NCBI RefSeq assembly: GCF_046736345.1
Contig: NZ_CP157210.1
Span: forward strand, 1,488,001-1,552,000
Reading direction: 5' to 3'
From: Hyphococcus formosus
GTDB taxonomy: Bacteria; Pseudomonadota; Alphaproteobacteria; Caulobacterales; Parvularculaceae
DNA: 64,000 nt
The notes beneath the pieces were generated by a model, which saw nothing but the letters and a program-made list of their open reading frames with translations, made no database searches and was not told where the DNA came from. Every line of letters starts with the position of its first letter. Position 1 is the first letter of the stretch. This document shows, in pieces, positions 7,170 to 15,721 of this stretch. The translations under genes were made by a program, and so were the position numbers.

Positions 7170-8712
7170 CGTTTTCACCTGCCGTTACAGCTTTTAGATA
7201 GTCTGGATCTAACACAAATCCAACACTAATTACCGTACCCGGTAATCCAGGCTCCAAATCGAACACGTAACTAGGGTCCGGAATATTATCTTTTGAATTC
7301 ATAGAGTTACACCATAATACGCGAGTAGGGTCATTCGTTTCTTTCGGCTCGCCTCGTAGATACGGTTTCCGTAGCCTTATGCACGAAGAGCCTGAAAGTA
7401 TTGTAACTCTGGGACTGCGATCAGGATGCGACGTTTCACCTAAAAGTGATACGATTTCAAGCATCTCTTGTAGTCCAAACCCACCCCTCTGGTCCTCATC
7501 CGCGTCAGCGGCGCATGTTACCCCATCCTGTAAAGCAGCTAATGTTCGTAAGGTTTTTTCAGATTGAGGAGCTCCTTTGCTCTTCATCAAATAAACATAG
7601 TCATCCAACGCCCTCTGCACGTCAGGCAATGCGCGATCTAAACTCTCTGAAAATGAATCGCCGATACTAACGATTCCAAGGTGAGCTCGATAGACCCACT
7701 CTTCGGCATCCTCGCTCCTGCGTCTCGCCATAAATCCTGATACCGCCCAGCTTCCATCACGTCGATTGCCGTCGGAATGACGTTCAGCGTTTTCTAACAA
7801 CTCACCCAACAAATTTTTAATTTTAGCTATACCATGCGAATTAAGTGAAATTCCAATCTCAGGGTGCGACAACCACAAATTTAACGCATCACAAAATCGA
7901 TCCGATGCAAATTCCCTAGTTTGAGCATCCAAGAATGGTGTGGACGATTGGGTTGATCCAGCACCACGCCTTCGCATTAAAGGAAATGCCCAAACATTTG
8001 AGAATTCAGAAACTCCATTCAAACCGATTCCCAACGCATGCTGGACCCCCACTGCAGCCAATACTTTTTGCATCGGCAAACTCATTTCACCGCCTTGAAA
8101 AATTGGCAGCATTTCGTTCCAACATTCTGCGAGTATCATAAATGGCGCAACATCAAGGCAATATTCATCGCGAAAATGGATCATCGCACCTGGCGCGCTA
8201 GCTTCAGCTGCCGCAATTTTTTTCAATGAATTTAGCGTCGCATACGGATCATGAAGCAACGAAAAGTTTTGGACTTCAATCTCTGGCAGTTCGTTCTGAG
8301 CATCACGTTCAACCAGCTTTAACCATAGAGCCATGCGTCTTGGGAAAATGCGGTCAAGAATTCTGGATGGACGCTTCCCACGAAGTAATAGAACTTGCTC
8401 ATCACGAGTAAGGCGTCGCCGTTGCTTCCGTATTGGCCTCAGATATTCATTAACTTTTGTTCGAATTGCCCTTTTTAGACTGGCGCGTTGTTTTGCGGCC
8501 AAACCATCAACATTCCAGTGCTTCCGGATTCGGTCACGCTTGGTCCGGCGAATTTGAGAAAGCAGGAGTGCAGAATTGTTGGTTTCTTTTTTCAGTCCAA
8601 AACGGCCAGATGCAACCTGCAACAGGTCTTTTATGCCAGACAACTTCAACCCTCTCGAATAATGATATAATATCTGTCGATGGAATTGAGCAGAGGCAGG
8701 CTTTGATTTCAA
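7162..8712 (-). CDS. STAS-like and GHKL (histidine-kinase-type) ATPase fusion protein
   Basis: The frame gives 516 residues. Residues 50-130 are strongly basic, with many Arg and Lys. Residues 146-205 look like a STAS-like strand-helix unit (AMIHFRDEYCLDVAPFMIL). Residues 290-500 are a GHKL ATPase: N-box ELLENAERHS (Glu304, Asn308), a degenerate G1-like IGDSF (Asp352), G2-type RGGFGLQ (409-415) and a final PGTVISVGF strand. No phospho-acceptor His box or receiver domain is present. The start is uncertain: TTG at 8712 has no clear ribosome site, and TTG at 8643 has GAGAGGG six bases ahead. It heads a three-gene operon lying next to tRNA-Pro. The A+T-rich composition suggests horizontal acquisition. 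Partner-switching or defence roles are inference. Confidence 0.78.
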   Translation of the reverse strand: MKSKPASAQFHRQILYHYSRGLKLSGIKDLLQVASGRFGLKKETNNSALLLSQIRRTKRDRIRKHWNVDGLAAKQRASLKRAIRTKVNEYLRPIRKQRRRLTRDEQVLLLRGKRPSRILDRIFPRRMALWLKLVERDAQNELPEIEVQNFSLLHDPYATLNSLKKIAAAEASAPGAMIHFRDEYCLDVAPFMILAECWNEMLPIFQGGEMSLPMQKVLAAVGVQHALGIGLNGVSEFSNVWAFPLMRRRGAGSTQSSTPFLDAQTREFASDRFCDALNLWLSHPEIGISLNSHGIAKIKNLLGELLENAERHSDGNRRDGSWAVSGFMARRRSEDAEEWVYRAHLGIVSIGDSFSESLDRALPDVQRALDDYVYLMKSKGAPQSEKTLRTLAALQDGVTCAADADEDQRGGFGLQEMLEIVSLLGETSHPDRSPRVTILSGSSCIRLRKPYLRGEPKETNDPTRVLWCNSMNSKDNIPDPSYVFDLEPGLPGTVISVGFVLDPDYLKAVTAGENDE

Positions 8713-8842
8713 GATTGGTAAGTAATAATAAAGCTTACCTGTTCGAACACTGTGATTCTAATCAATGTAAAATTTCTTTGAACACAATGCTCCGGCACAC
8801 CGCCGTACATTTTTATTCCGCTCAGTAGAAAGAGGCTTTAAA

Positions 8843-8919
<77 letters not shown>

Positions 8920-9032
8920 ACCCGGCGGCGGATCAAACATCACGCCGCGAAGTGGCGGACTATAGTCTGCTCGGCGAAAAGGGAAAGCCGATTTTCACTG
9001 AAAACTTCACTGAAATGACGCGAAAATGACGA

Positions 9033-9587
9033 TTAGCGCTCGTCGTCTTCGGGGTTGATGGCCTCAAGGGCCAAAGTCGCCTGATCGAGCGCGTTTTGCA
9101 CAGTTTCAAGCCGCCGCAGGAGCGTCGTCAGGTTTTTGCGCATGGCGGGGTTGAGAACGCCCGGCGGCTGAACCACCGCGGCGGGCATCAGCTCAAGAAC
9201 GCCATCGCCGTTATCCTTGACCTTTTCCGCCGGTGCCTTGCCGTCAGCGGATTTGGCGGCGTCTTCATCATCAAGCACGGGGCGCACATCGGTTACCTCG
9301 CCGGCGGCGGCGCGCCGCCCCAGCTCGGAGACATATTTGACGCCTTCATCCTTGAAGATTTTTTGCACGCCCTTGGTGGTGAAGCGCTGATCATAAAGCA
9401 GCGTTCTGATCCCGCGCAGGAGATCAATATCGAGCGGCCGGTAATAGCGGCGACCACCGGCCCGACGCATCGGCCGAACCTGACCGAATACTTCTTCCCA
9501 GTGGCGCAACACATGTTGCGGTACGTCCAATTCCTTGGCCGCTTCGGATATTGTGCGAAAGGCTTCGGCAGATTTTGCCACGGACAT
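9033..9587 (-). CDS. MerR family transcriptional regulator
   Basis: A winged helix MerR DNA-binding domain occupies about 10-78 (ISEAAKELDVPQHVLRHWEEVF, then GGRRYYRPLDIDLLRGI). The remaining 100 residues have no cysteine-based metal site, so it is not a classical mercury-type regulator. It is the standard last gene of the alphaproteobacterial plsX-fabH-ihfA-merR order and starts 11 bases after ihfA ends, so it is likely co-transcribed with it. The targets are unknown. The C-terminus is a predicted helical dimerisation segment (about 145-180). Confidence 0.9.
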   Translation of the reverse strand: MSVAKSAEAFRTISEAAKELDVPQHVLRHWEEVFGQVRPMRRAGGRRYYRPLDIDLLRGIRTLLYDQRFTTKGVQKIFKDEGVKYVSELGRRAAAGEVTDVRPVLDDEDAAKSADGKAPAEKVKDNGDGVLELMPAAVVQPPGVLNPAMRKNLTTLLRRLETVQNALDQATLALEAINPEDDER

Positions 9588-9598
9588 TGCCCTGCTCT

Positions 9599-9916
9599 TT
9601 ATTCAGCCGCGTTTGACTGTCGGTGGCTGTCGTTGATTTGATCTTTGAGAACATGTGAAGCGCGGAAAGTGATCACCCTACGCGGTTCAATCGGCACTTC
9701 TTCGCCAGTTTTCGGATTGCGCCCCATACGGAGTTTTTTGTCCCGCACAGAGAATGTCCCGAATGATGAGATTTTTACGGTCTCGCCTTTTTCTAATGTC
9801 GAGGCAACTTCATCAAGAATACGCTCTACGAAGGCCGATGATTCATTGCGCGAAATACCAAGCGAGCGATAGACCGCATCCGTCAGGTCTGCTCGAGTGA
9901 TGGTTTTTCCAGTCAT
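9599..9916 (-). CDS. ihfA: Integration host factor alpha subunit
   Basis: This DNA-bending HU/IHF family protein of 105 residues works as a heterodimer with IhfB in recombination, replication and sigma-54-type promoter architecture. Seen: TITRADLTDAVYRSLGISRNE at the N-terminus, the KISSFGTF strand and the DNA-intercalating arm GRNPKTGEEVPI with the minor-groove proline, then RRVITFRAS. I chose ATG 9916 with AAGGG six bases ahead; eight extra in-frame codons upstream are not typical. It lies between fabH and merR on the same strand. The 246-base gap toward fabH holds a stem-loop and probably its own promoter. Confidence 0.95.
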   Translation of the reverse strand: MTGKTITRADLTDAVYRSLGISRNESSAFVERILDEVASTLEKGETVKISSFGTFSVRDKKLRMGRNPKTGEEVPIEPRRVITFRASHVLKDQINDSHRQSNAAE

Positions 9917-10116
9917 GCTTACCCTTCCCCAACAATCCAACCGAGTGGCCGCCGATGTTCAAGTCGTGGTGTGCCCGGCAGATCATGTTTCGCCGCCCAT
10001 TACGCCAGAGGTTAATGGCTGACCGACGGTTTGGTCAATAAGTCTTTGAAATATAATACCTGTTTTCTACACCAATAGTGTACATAGCGAAAACGAAGTA
10101 TAAATTTTTGGCCATA

Positions 10117-10139
10117 TTTGGCGCACAGAGCGCGCCAAA
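10117..10139 (-). terminator. Stem-loop after fabH
   Basis: TTTGGCGC (10117-10124) is perfectly inverted as GCGCCAAA (10132-10139) around a 7-base loop, 23 bases past the fabH stop on the minus strand. There is no U-run after the stem, so it may be a weak terminator or an RNA-processing hairpin between fabH and ihfA. Apart from this I see nothing gene-like between 9917 and 10162. Confidence 0.45.
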
Positions 10140-10162
10140 AGGCAGATCAGCGCGCGATTTGA

Positions 10163-11134
10163 CTATGCGCGCATCAAGGCCGCGCCCCAAGTCAGGCCGC
10201 CGCCCATTGCCTCAAAGAGGACGAGATCGCCGCTTTTGATCCGGCCATCGTCGACGCCCGCGCAATAAGCCAGTGGAATTGACGCCGCAGAAGTATTCCC
10301 CTGGCCGGCAATTGTGGAAATCACCTGATCGGAACGAAGGTCAAGCTTTTTGACGACCCCTTGGATAATCCGCTCATTGGCCTGATGGGGCACGAACCAG
10401 TCAATATCGGTGACGGGAATGTTCGCCTCGTCGCAGACCGCGACCATGGCCTGAGAGATACGGGTCACGGCTTCGCGGAAAACCTTGTTGCCCTGCATCC
10501 GCACATGGCCAACCGTCCCGGTCGACGACACGCCGCCATCGACATAAAGAAGATCCACAAGGCGGCCATCACAGCGCATATAGCTCGCCTTGACGCCGCG
10601 ATCGCCCTCGTCCGCTTCTTCGACGGCTTCAAGGACAAATGCCCCCGCGCCATCGCCAAACAGGACACAGGTTGAACGATCTTCCCAGTCGAGGATCCGC
10701 GAAAATGTCTCCGCGCCGATGACCAAAGCGCGTTTGTGCTGTCCGCTAATCAGGAATTTTTCTGCGGTCGAGAGCGCATAAATGAAACCGGAACACACGG
10801 CCTGAACATCAAACGCCGCGCCTGCGCCCGCACCTAATTTCGCCTGAACGATTGCGGCCGTTGATGGGAAGGTCAAATCCGGTGTCGTCGTCGCCACCAC
10901 AATCAGGTCGATATCATCCGCCTTCAAACCAGCATTATCGAGCGCCGCCTGCGCCGCGCGTGCCGCAAGATCGGATGTCAGTTCGCCTTCCGCTGCGATA
11001 TGTCGTTCGCGGATACCGGTGCGTTCTGTAATCCACTCATCACTCGTATCAACACGTTTTGAAAGCTCTTGATTGGTCAAAACCTGTTCAGGAAGAAAAG
11101 CTCCGCATCCACGCAGGACTGCTTTTAGACTCAT
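10163..11134 (-). CDS. fabH: Beta-ketoacyl-ACP synthase III
   Basis: FabH condenses acetyl-CoA with malonyl-ACP to start fatty acid chains in the cytosol. The 323-residue protein has the complete KAS III triad: Cys114 in AVCSGF, His250 in FVPHQANERI and Asn280 in GNTSAAS. TSDEWITERTGIRERHI at the N-terminus and the GGGLTWGAAL end are also typical. The start codon overlaps the plsX stop by four bases (ATGA), which supports coupled translation with plsX, the normal partner in lipid initiation. Confidence 0.97.
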   Translation of the reverse strand: MSLKAVLRGCGAFLPEQVLTNQELSKRVDTSDEWITERTGIRERHIAAEGELTSDLAARAAQAALDNAGLKADDIDLIVVATTTPDLTFPSTAAIVQAKLGAGAGAAFDVQAVCSGFIYALSTAEKFLISGQHKRALVIGAETFSRILDWEDRSTCVLFGDGAGAFVLEAVEEADEGDRGVKASYMRCDGRLVDLLYVDGGVSSTGTVGHVRMQGNKVFREAVTRISQAMVAVCDEANIPVTDIDWFVPHQANERIIQGVVKKLDLRSDQVISTIAGQGNTSAASIPLAYCAGVDDGRIKSGDLVLFEAMGGGLTWGAALMRA

Positions 11135-12204
11135 ACTACCGCCGCTTTTACTGTTGTTTCTTTAGTATCACTTAGACCGGCACGGCGTTTCATGACCGCC
11201 TGAACCGTAGAAATGATTTCGTCACGGAATGGCCGATTTGCAAGGCTAGCGGCCATATTAACCGCACTTGCAACGCCGCGTGCATCCGCGCCGCCGTGAC
11301 TTTTCACGACAATACCATTTATGCCCAAAAATACGCCACCATTATTAGAAGCCGGATCCATACGATCCTTTAATTTCTTGAGCCCCGGTGCCATCATCAG
11401 CGCACCGAGTTTTGCGTTCAATGATCCTGTCAGCGTTTGCTTGATCCATTCACCCAATAATCGCGCAGCCCCTTCGGCGGATTTAAGCGCTACATTGCCG
11501 GTGAAACCGTCCGTGACCACCACATCGACGGTTCCTTTGGAAATATCGTTTCCTTCGACAAAACCATGGAACGCCATATCGGGATCAGCCTCGCGCAATA
11601 CGCGCGCCGCCGTGCGAATGAGTTCATGCCCTTTCAGGTCTTCGGCACCGACATTCAGAAGGCCAACCGTTGGCCTTTCAACATCTGTCAGGGCACGGAA
11701 AAAGGCTTCGCCCATAATCGCAAATTGAACTAGCTGGTTTTCATCGGCGTCAACATTCGCGCCAACATCAAGCACCACCGAACGCCCTCGCGGCGTCGGC
11801 CACAACGCTGTCACCGCTGGCCGGTCTACACCTTCGATCATGCCGAGCTGTTTTCGCGACACGGCCATCAACGCGCCGGTATTCCCGCAGGACACGACCG
11901 CATGGGCCTCGCCCTCACCCAGTGCCGTTACCGCGGCCCACATGGATGTATCGCGCCCGCGCCGCAAAACATGCATCGGTTTGTCGTTCATCGAGACGAC
12001 ATTATCAGCGTGGCGAATTTCAGCATCCCGTATTTCCGGAGCCGCAGCGACCAAAGGTTCTAATTCAGCCTTGTCACCGAAAAACATGAATTTGCAATTG
12101 AGACCGCGTTTGACCGCATGGGCGACGCCATCGACCACCGCCTTTGGTCCGGCATCGCCGCCCATCGCGTCAATCGCCAACACATGATCCTGACTATTTG
12201 TCAT
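11131..12204 (-). CDS. plsX: Phosphate acyltransferase PlsX
   Basis: PlsX converts acyl-ACP and phosphate to acyl-phosphate, the donor for PlsY in phosphatidic acid synthesis, at the inner face of the membrane. Seen over 357 residues: AIDAMGGDAGPKAVVDG near the N-terminus, SCGNTGALM (about 105), GLLNVGAEDLKGHE (about 185), GFVEGNDI and DVVVTDGFTGNVALK. These are the conserved PlsX blocks. It is upstream of fabH with a four-base overlap. The 153-base gap to yceD may hold its promoter; rpmF, which separates yceD and plsX in many bacteria, is absent, as usual in alphaproteobacteria. Confidence 0.96.
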   Translation of the reverse strand: MTNSQDHVLAIDAMGGDAGPKAVVDGVAHAVKRGLNCKFMFFGDKAELEPLVAAAPEIRDAEIRHADNVVSMNDKPMHVLRRGRDTSMWAAVTALGEGEAHAVVSCGNTGALMAVSRKQLGMIEGVDRPAVTALWPTPRGRSVVLDVGANVDADENQLVQFAIMGEAFFRALTDVERPTVGLLNVGAEDLKGHELIRTAARVLREADPDMAFHGFVEGNDISKGTVDVVVTDGFTGNVALKSAEGAARLLGEWIKQTLTGSLNAKLGALMMAPGLKKLKDRMDPASNNGGVFLGINGIVVKSHGGADARGVASAVNMAASLANRPFRDEIISTVQAVMKRRAGLSDTKETTVKAAVV

Positions 12205-12357
12205 GGACTATTCTTACCTGTTCAATTCCAAATTCGGTCAGGGCACAAAGCCCTGTTCAAAAGAGCGCGGCGGAGAATATGGGCGACCGCCAATTGATGC
12301 AACGCATCAGCGAAACATCCTTAATGAGTTTATAGCCTCAGCAAGGGCTAGGTAAAC

Positions 12358-12885
12358 CTATTGATTATCATCACTTTTTTTTACTGCGTCTTGTAATACG
12401 GCGAATGGGGATATTTTTTCTTCCTGCGCATAGAGGTCAATCAGGCTCTTAGCCCCCTCTTTTCGGGGAAACGGGTCCATGGCGAGGGATAATTGCTGAA
12501 CCAGCAATTCGCCGATATCCATATCCGGATCGAGATGCACCTCCGGCAAGCGCCAGTCTTCTTCGACCTCTGGGTCATCAGAAGCCTCTTCGGGAATGCG
12601 CGTAAATTCGACCTCGAATTCGTCATGCACGGTCTCGTCCAGCGGCTCCAGGCTGGATACGCATTCGCGCACAAGCTGGGCATCGACGACGCCTTTGACA
12701 AAGATCTCGGTTTTCGTCGTCGAAATGCTGATCTCGCCTTCTAGCGTTGAGATCGACAACGCGCCGACGCGCGCCGCCACTTTCTTCCGCTCTTCGTCAT
12801 TTGTGGACAGCTTGAACGTTCTGGCGGGTTTTCCCGATTCGCCAAGCTCAATGACCTTGCTGAACTCCGGCTGAGCATCACTCAT
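12358..12885 (-). CDS. YceD (DUF177) family protein
   Basis: This acidic protein of 175 residues belongs to the YceD/DUF177 family. In many bacteria the family is encoded next to rpmF and plsX, and in plants it is linked to 23S rRNA accumulation. Seen: LVRECVSSLEPLDETVHDEFEVEF and the family's usual acidic middle, then DLYAQEEKISPFAVL near the end, the typical YceD tail (PFAVL). The usual cysteine pair is reduced to one (VRECV). Its ATG overlaps the stop of the upstream chaperone gene by four bases. The molecular function is not settled for the family. Confidence 0.85.
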   Translation of the reverse strand: MSDAQPEFSKVIELGESGKPARTFKLSTNDEERKKVAARVGALSISTLEGEISISTTKTEIFVKGVVDAQLVRECVSSLEPLDETVHDEFEVEFTRIPEEASDDPEVEEDWRLPEVHLDPDMDIGELLVQQLSLAMDPFPRKEGAKSLIDLYAQEEKISPFAVLQDAVKKSDDNQ

Positions 12886-13430
12886 ATCAATTCCTCCAAT
12901 GGCGGAAACAGAACAATCCCGCCGGCAATGCGCGCATGGGGTTGGGCATGTAATGCCGCATCAAGCGAACGCACATATTTCGCAAATTTCGGCGCAGCGG
13001 GCGCTTCTTCATTTTCAAACAGATTGCGGCCCAGCGCGCGGACGAGGTCATCGTCGGGCGCATCCGGCGCAAGAGCATCCTCATAGGCGGCGATGCGGCC
13101 ATGGAAACTTTCCGCCATCTTGCGGACTTTCTTACCGACAGCGTCGTCACCGACCCCCATTTCGCGCAAGGAATCGTCCATATTCTGGAACATTGCATCG
13201 AACATGCACTGACTTACCTCACGAGCACCGGGCTCCGTTTTCAGACGGCGCATCACCAGATAGACATGCAGCGCGACCTGCTCGAAGCGGCCTTCGACCG
13301 TGTCTTCTGCGCCGAGTTGCTCATAAAGCGGCGCTGAGCGGGCTTGATCCACCGCAGCGGCATAAAGCGCACGCCCGGCCTCTAATGACGGGCTTTTTTT
13401 GAAGAACGCCGAGAAAAGCGATTTAAACAT
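12882..13430 (-). CDS. Ubiquinol-cytochrome c chaperone family protein (CBP3-like)
   Basis: The protein has 182 residues. The core LYAAAVDQARSAPLYEQLGAEDTVEGRFEQVALHVYLVMRRL (in pieces at about 22-64) and FDAMFQNMDDSLREMGVGD (about 78-96) are the hallmark of the CBP3/UQCC1 family, which assists cytochrome bc1 assembly in mitochondria. In alphaproteobacteria it sits between bamE and yceD, as here. KMAESFHGRIAAYEDAL follows. It is the first gene of the minus-strand block and diverges from bamE across a 272-base gap that probably carries both promoters. Confidence 0.88.
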   Translation of the reverse strand: MFKSLFSAFFKKSPSLEAGRALYAAAVDQARSAPLYEQLGAEDTVEGRFEQVALHVYLVMRRLKTEPGAREVSQCMFDAMFQNMDDSLREMGVGDDAVGKKVRKMAESFHGRIAAYEDALAPDAPDDDLVRALGRNLFENEEAPAAPKFAKYVRSLDAALHAQPHARIAGGIVLFPPLEELI

Positions 13431-13702
13431 GCAGGTTCCTTGTCTGCTCTGCGAATGGGCTCGACGCCAGCGGAATACATTATAATCGCCCAGAAGGGTT
13501 TGCGGCGCATAGAAATCGCTGGTATCGATGGGGCGAAGTATTCCCGACGGGCGCTTCGATCAAGTCCCGGCTGGCGAAAAGGGCCAAATCGGGCTTATAA
13601 TCTGGGTTTCTGGTCGGCTGATTTAGCCTAACACACCAGTAAACCGCGAAAATTCGAACGGCGACTTTTCGTAGATGACGAGAAAAGAGTAGAGAGCGCA
13701 GT

Positions 13703-14161
13703 ATGATCCGACTAATCCTTTTGGCGCTTTGCCTTACAACCCTCCAAGCTTGCGTTTCCGTCCGGTCCAGCCACGGATATGTGCTTGAGCGGGATCAGGA
13801 GAGCCTGACGGCCAAACCGGGTTTTGACACAAAGGATTCGATCCTCGCGAAATATGGCGAACCTTCGATGATCGGAGTTTTTGATCGCAATGCATGGTAC
13901 TACCTCCATTCGACCGATCACTCGCGCGCCTTTTTTAAGCCGGAGACCCAAACCCGGACCGTAACCGCAATCCACTTCACCGAAGATGGTTCGGTCGAGA
14001 ATTTTGAAACCTATTCGCTTGAGGATGGCGAAGACATTCGCCTCGTGCAGCGTGAAACACCGACCCGCGGCAAGACCCTCAATTTCTGGGAACAGCTTTT
14101 GGGTAATGTTGGCGCACTGCCCGCAAGCCTTGGCGAAGAAGGCCCGACCCCCGGTCAGTAA
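13703..14161 (+). CDS. bamE: Outer membrane assembly lipoprotein BamE
   Basis: BamE is a lipoprotein of the BAM complex that inserts beta-barrel proteins in the outer membrane. The 152-residue product has a signal peptide with lipobox LQAC (lipidated Cys17) and the SmpA/OmlA domain: DTKDSILAKYGEPSMIGVFDRNAWYYL, where the KxxVxxxxGxPS pattern is recognisable. GAACAATC-like promoter signals are not clear, but AGAGAG lies a few bases before the ATG. It is divergent from the chaperone-yceD-plsX block, the conserved alphaproteobacterial arrangement, and is followed by a strong terminator. Confidence 0.93.
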   Translation: MIRLILLALCLTTLQACVSVRSSHGYVLERDQESLTAKPGFDTKDSILAKYGEPSMIGVFDRNAWYYLHSTDHSRAFFKPETQTRTVTAIHFTEDGSVENFETYSLEDGEDIRLVQRETPTRGKTLNFWEQLLGNVGALPASLGEEGPTPGQ

Positions 14162-14180
14162 GCCGCAGCTTTATCAGTTC

Positions 14181-14210
14181 AAAATGCCGGCCATAGCGCC
14201 GGCATTTTTT
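14181..14210. terminator. Bidirectional Rho-independent terminator between bamE and thiL
   Basis: An 11-bp perfect stem (14181-14191 with 14198-14208, core ATGCCGGC) closes a 6-base loop. It is preceded by A's and followed by six T's, so it can end both bamE and the convergent thiL transcript. Confidence 0.93.
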
Positions 14211-14222
14211 ATGGGCGCGCCA

Positions 14223-15203
14223 TCAAGTGAAATGATTAAAGCCGGGCTTCTCAACAGGAATTGGCCTTCCGGCTTCGTCGAGAAACAAAACGCCCTCGCC
14301 CCGTGACAGCGTCCCTATTCTTGCAACTTCCGTACGGGATGCTTTTGAAGCAACCGTGATTGACCGGCGCATAGCGGGCGGCGCGGCAAACAGGATTTCG
14401 TAATCATCGCCAAAACTCGCAAGCGTCGCCAAGGCGCGCCAACGATTTTCCTGCGCCGCCACCCAAGAGGCTGCGCCCGCCGAACGTGGGATCGCCACGG
14501 CATCAATCTCAGCGCGCAACCCACAAGCACGAGCAATATGACCGGCATCCGCGATTAGCCCGTCAGAAACATCGATCGCCGCCGTCGCCAGCCCCGCCAG
14601 CGCAGTGCCCAAAGTCAGGCGCGGCTCGGGCAAATGATAACGGCTCGAAAGTGATGCCTTATCGACGGTTGTGAATTTGAATTCCTTGCGCAACGCCGCG
14701 AGACCTAATCCGGCATCGCCAATTGTTCCGGATACGTACAAATCATCGCCGAGCGACGCCCCGGATCGCGGTGTCATACCCTGCTTTGGCGGCGTTCCCA
14801 AGAAGGTCGCAGAAAGCGTTAAAGGCCCGGTTTTGGTGCTATGAACGGTCGTGTCACCGCCATAAAGCCCGATGCGATATCGCTCCTGATCTTCGGCGAG
14901 CCCACGCGCAAATTGTTCAATCGATGCGCGATCCATATGTTTTGGCCAGACGCAGCCAAGGAAATACCCAAGCGGTTTTGCACCTTTCGCGGCGAGATCC
15001 GAGAGGTTCGCGCGGATCAATTTGCGCGCAACCAGATCAAGCGGATCCTTTGCGAGAAAATGCACGCCCGCGACCAAGAGATCTTTTGTCACGACAAGAT
15101 TTTGTTGTTCGAGCAATGCCGCGTCATCAACGAGATCAAATGCGCCCGGCGCTGTTGCCGTCAGCGGCGCGAAAATATCGCGGATGATTTCAAACTCGCT
15201 CAT
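14223..15203 (-). CDS. thiL: Thiamine-monophosphate kinase
   Basis: ThiL phosphorylates thiamine monophosphate to the cofactor thiamine diphosphate with ATP. The 326-residue protein shows the PurM/AIRS-like pattern: DDAALL (about 25-30), VTKDLLVAGVHF with a metal-binding Asp, KLIRANLSDLAAKGAKPLGYFL, GGDTTVH and AIDVSDGLIADAGHIA. AAGAGAG precedes the ATG. It begins 15 bases after nusB ends, the normal alphaproteobacterial nusB-thiL pairing, and no other thiamine gene is nearby. Confidence 0.95.
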   Translation of the reverse strand: MSEFEIIRDIFAPLTATAPGAFDLVDDAALLEQQNLVVTKDLLVAGVHFLAKDPLDLVARKLIRANLSDLAAKGAKPLGYFLGCVWPKHMDRASIEQFARGLAEDQERYRIGLYGGDTTVHSTKTGPLTLSATFLGTPPKQGMTPRSGASLGDDLYVSGTIGDAGLGLAALRKEFKFTTVDKASLSSRYHLPEPRLTLGTALAGLATAAIDVSDGLIADAGHIARACGLRAEIDAVAIPRSAGAASWVAAQENRWRALATLASFGDDYEILFAAPPAMRRSITVASKASRTEVARIGTLSRGEGVLFLDEAGRPIPVEKPGFNHFT

Positions 15204-15218
15204 GCTCTCTTCTTGCGT

Positions 15219-15695
15219 TTAGACTTTGACCTCGTCGCTGCGCGCCTCTTTTGACGCGGCATCAAGCACCGCGTTGATAAAGCCCGGCTCGTCACCATCG
15301 AAAAACGCATTGGCGATGTCGAGATATTCGTTGATTACCACCTTATACGGAATATCGGGTCGGCGGATCATCTCATAAAGCCCAGCACGCAATATCGCAC
15401 GAACTGTGGCATCAAGGCGCGACAATTTCCAGCCCGACGTCAATTGTCGTTGCAAATAAGGATCAAGACGCCCCTGCGCCTCAACCGCGCCGCGCAAGAT
15501 ATCTGCGAAAAAGGTTTTGTCCGCTTCTTGCAGCTTCACGCCGTCAACTTCATTACCGAGGCGAAAATCCTGAAACTCGCGGATCGTCGCTTCTACGCCC
15601 TGCCCGGCCGCTTCCATCTGAAACAATGCCTGCACAGCAGCCAATCGCGCAGCAGACCGTGGCGGTGCGCCTTCTCTGTTTTTACCTGATACCAT
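15219..15695 (-). CDS. nusB: Transcription antitermination factor NusB
   Basis: NusB binds the boxA of rRNA leaders with NusE and supports antitermination. Seen: RSAARLAAVQALFQME (N-terminal RNA-binding helix), LDATVRAILRAGLYEM, PYKVVINEYLDIANAF and PGFINAVLDA at the end, all NusB signatures. I chose ATG 15695 (158 residues) as it matches family length. An in-frame GTG at 15725 would overlap the nrdR stop (GTGA) and add ten residues, so coupled translation from there is possible. Many relatives have ribH or other rib genes just upstream; here nrdR is directly adjacent. Confidence 0.93.
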   Translation of the reverse strand: MVSGKNREGAPPRSAARLAAVQALFQMEAAGQGVEATIREFQDFRLGNEVDGVKLQEADKTFFADILRGAVEAQGRLDPYLQRQLTSGWKLSRLDATVRAILRAGLYEMIRRPDIPYKVVINEYLDIANAFFDGDEPGFINAVLDAASKEARSDEVKV

Positions 15696-15721
15696 CTTAT
15701 TGGGCCCGAACGGGCCTCGCC

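Noticed and set aside
13440..13631. A 63-codon plus-strand frame in the bamE upstream gap
   Set aside because: No ribosome site or conserved pattern is visible; the region must hold divergent promoters.
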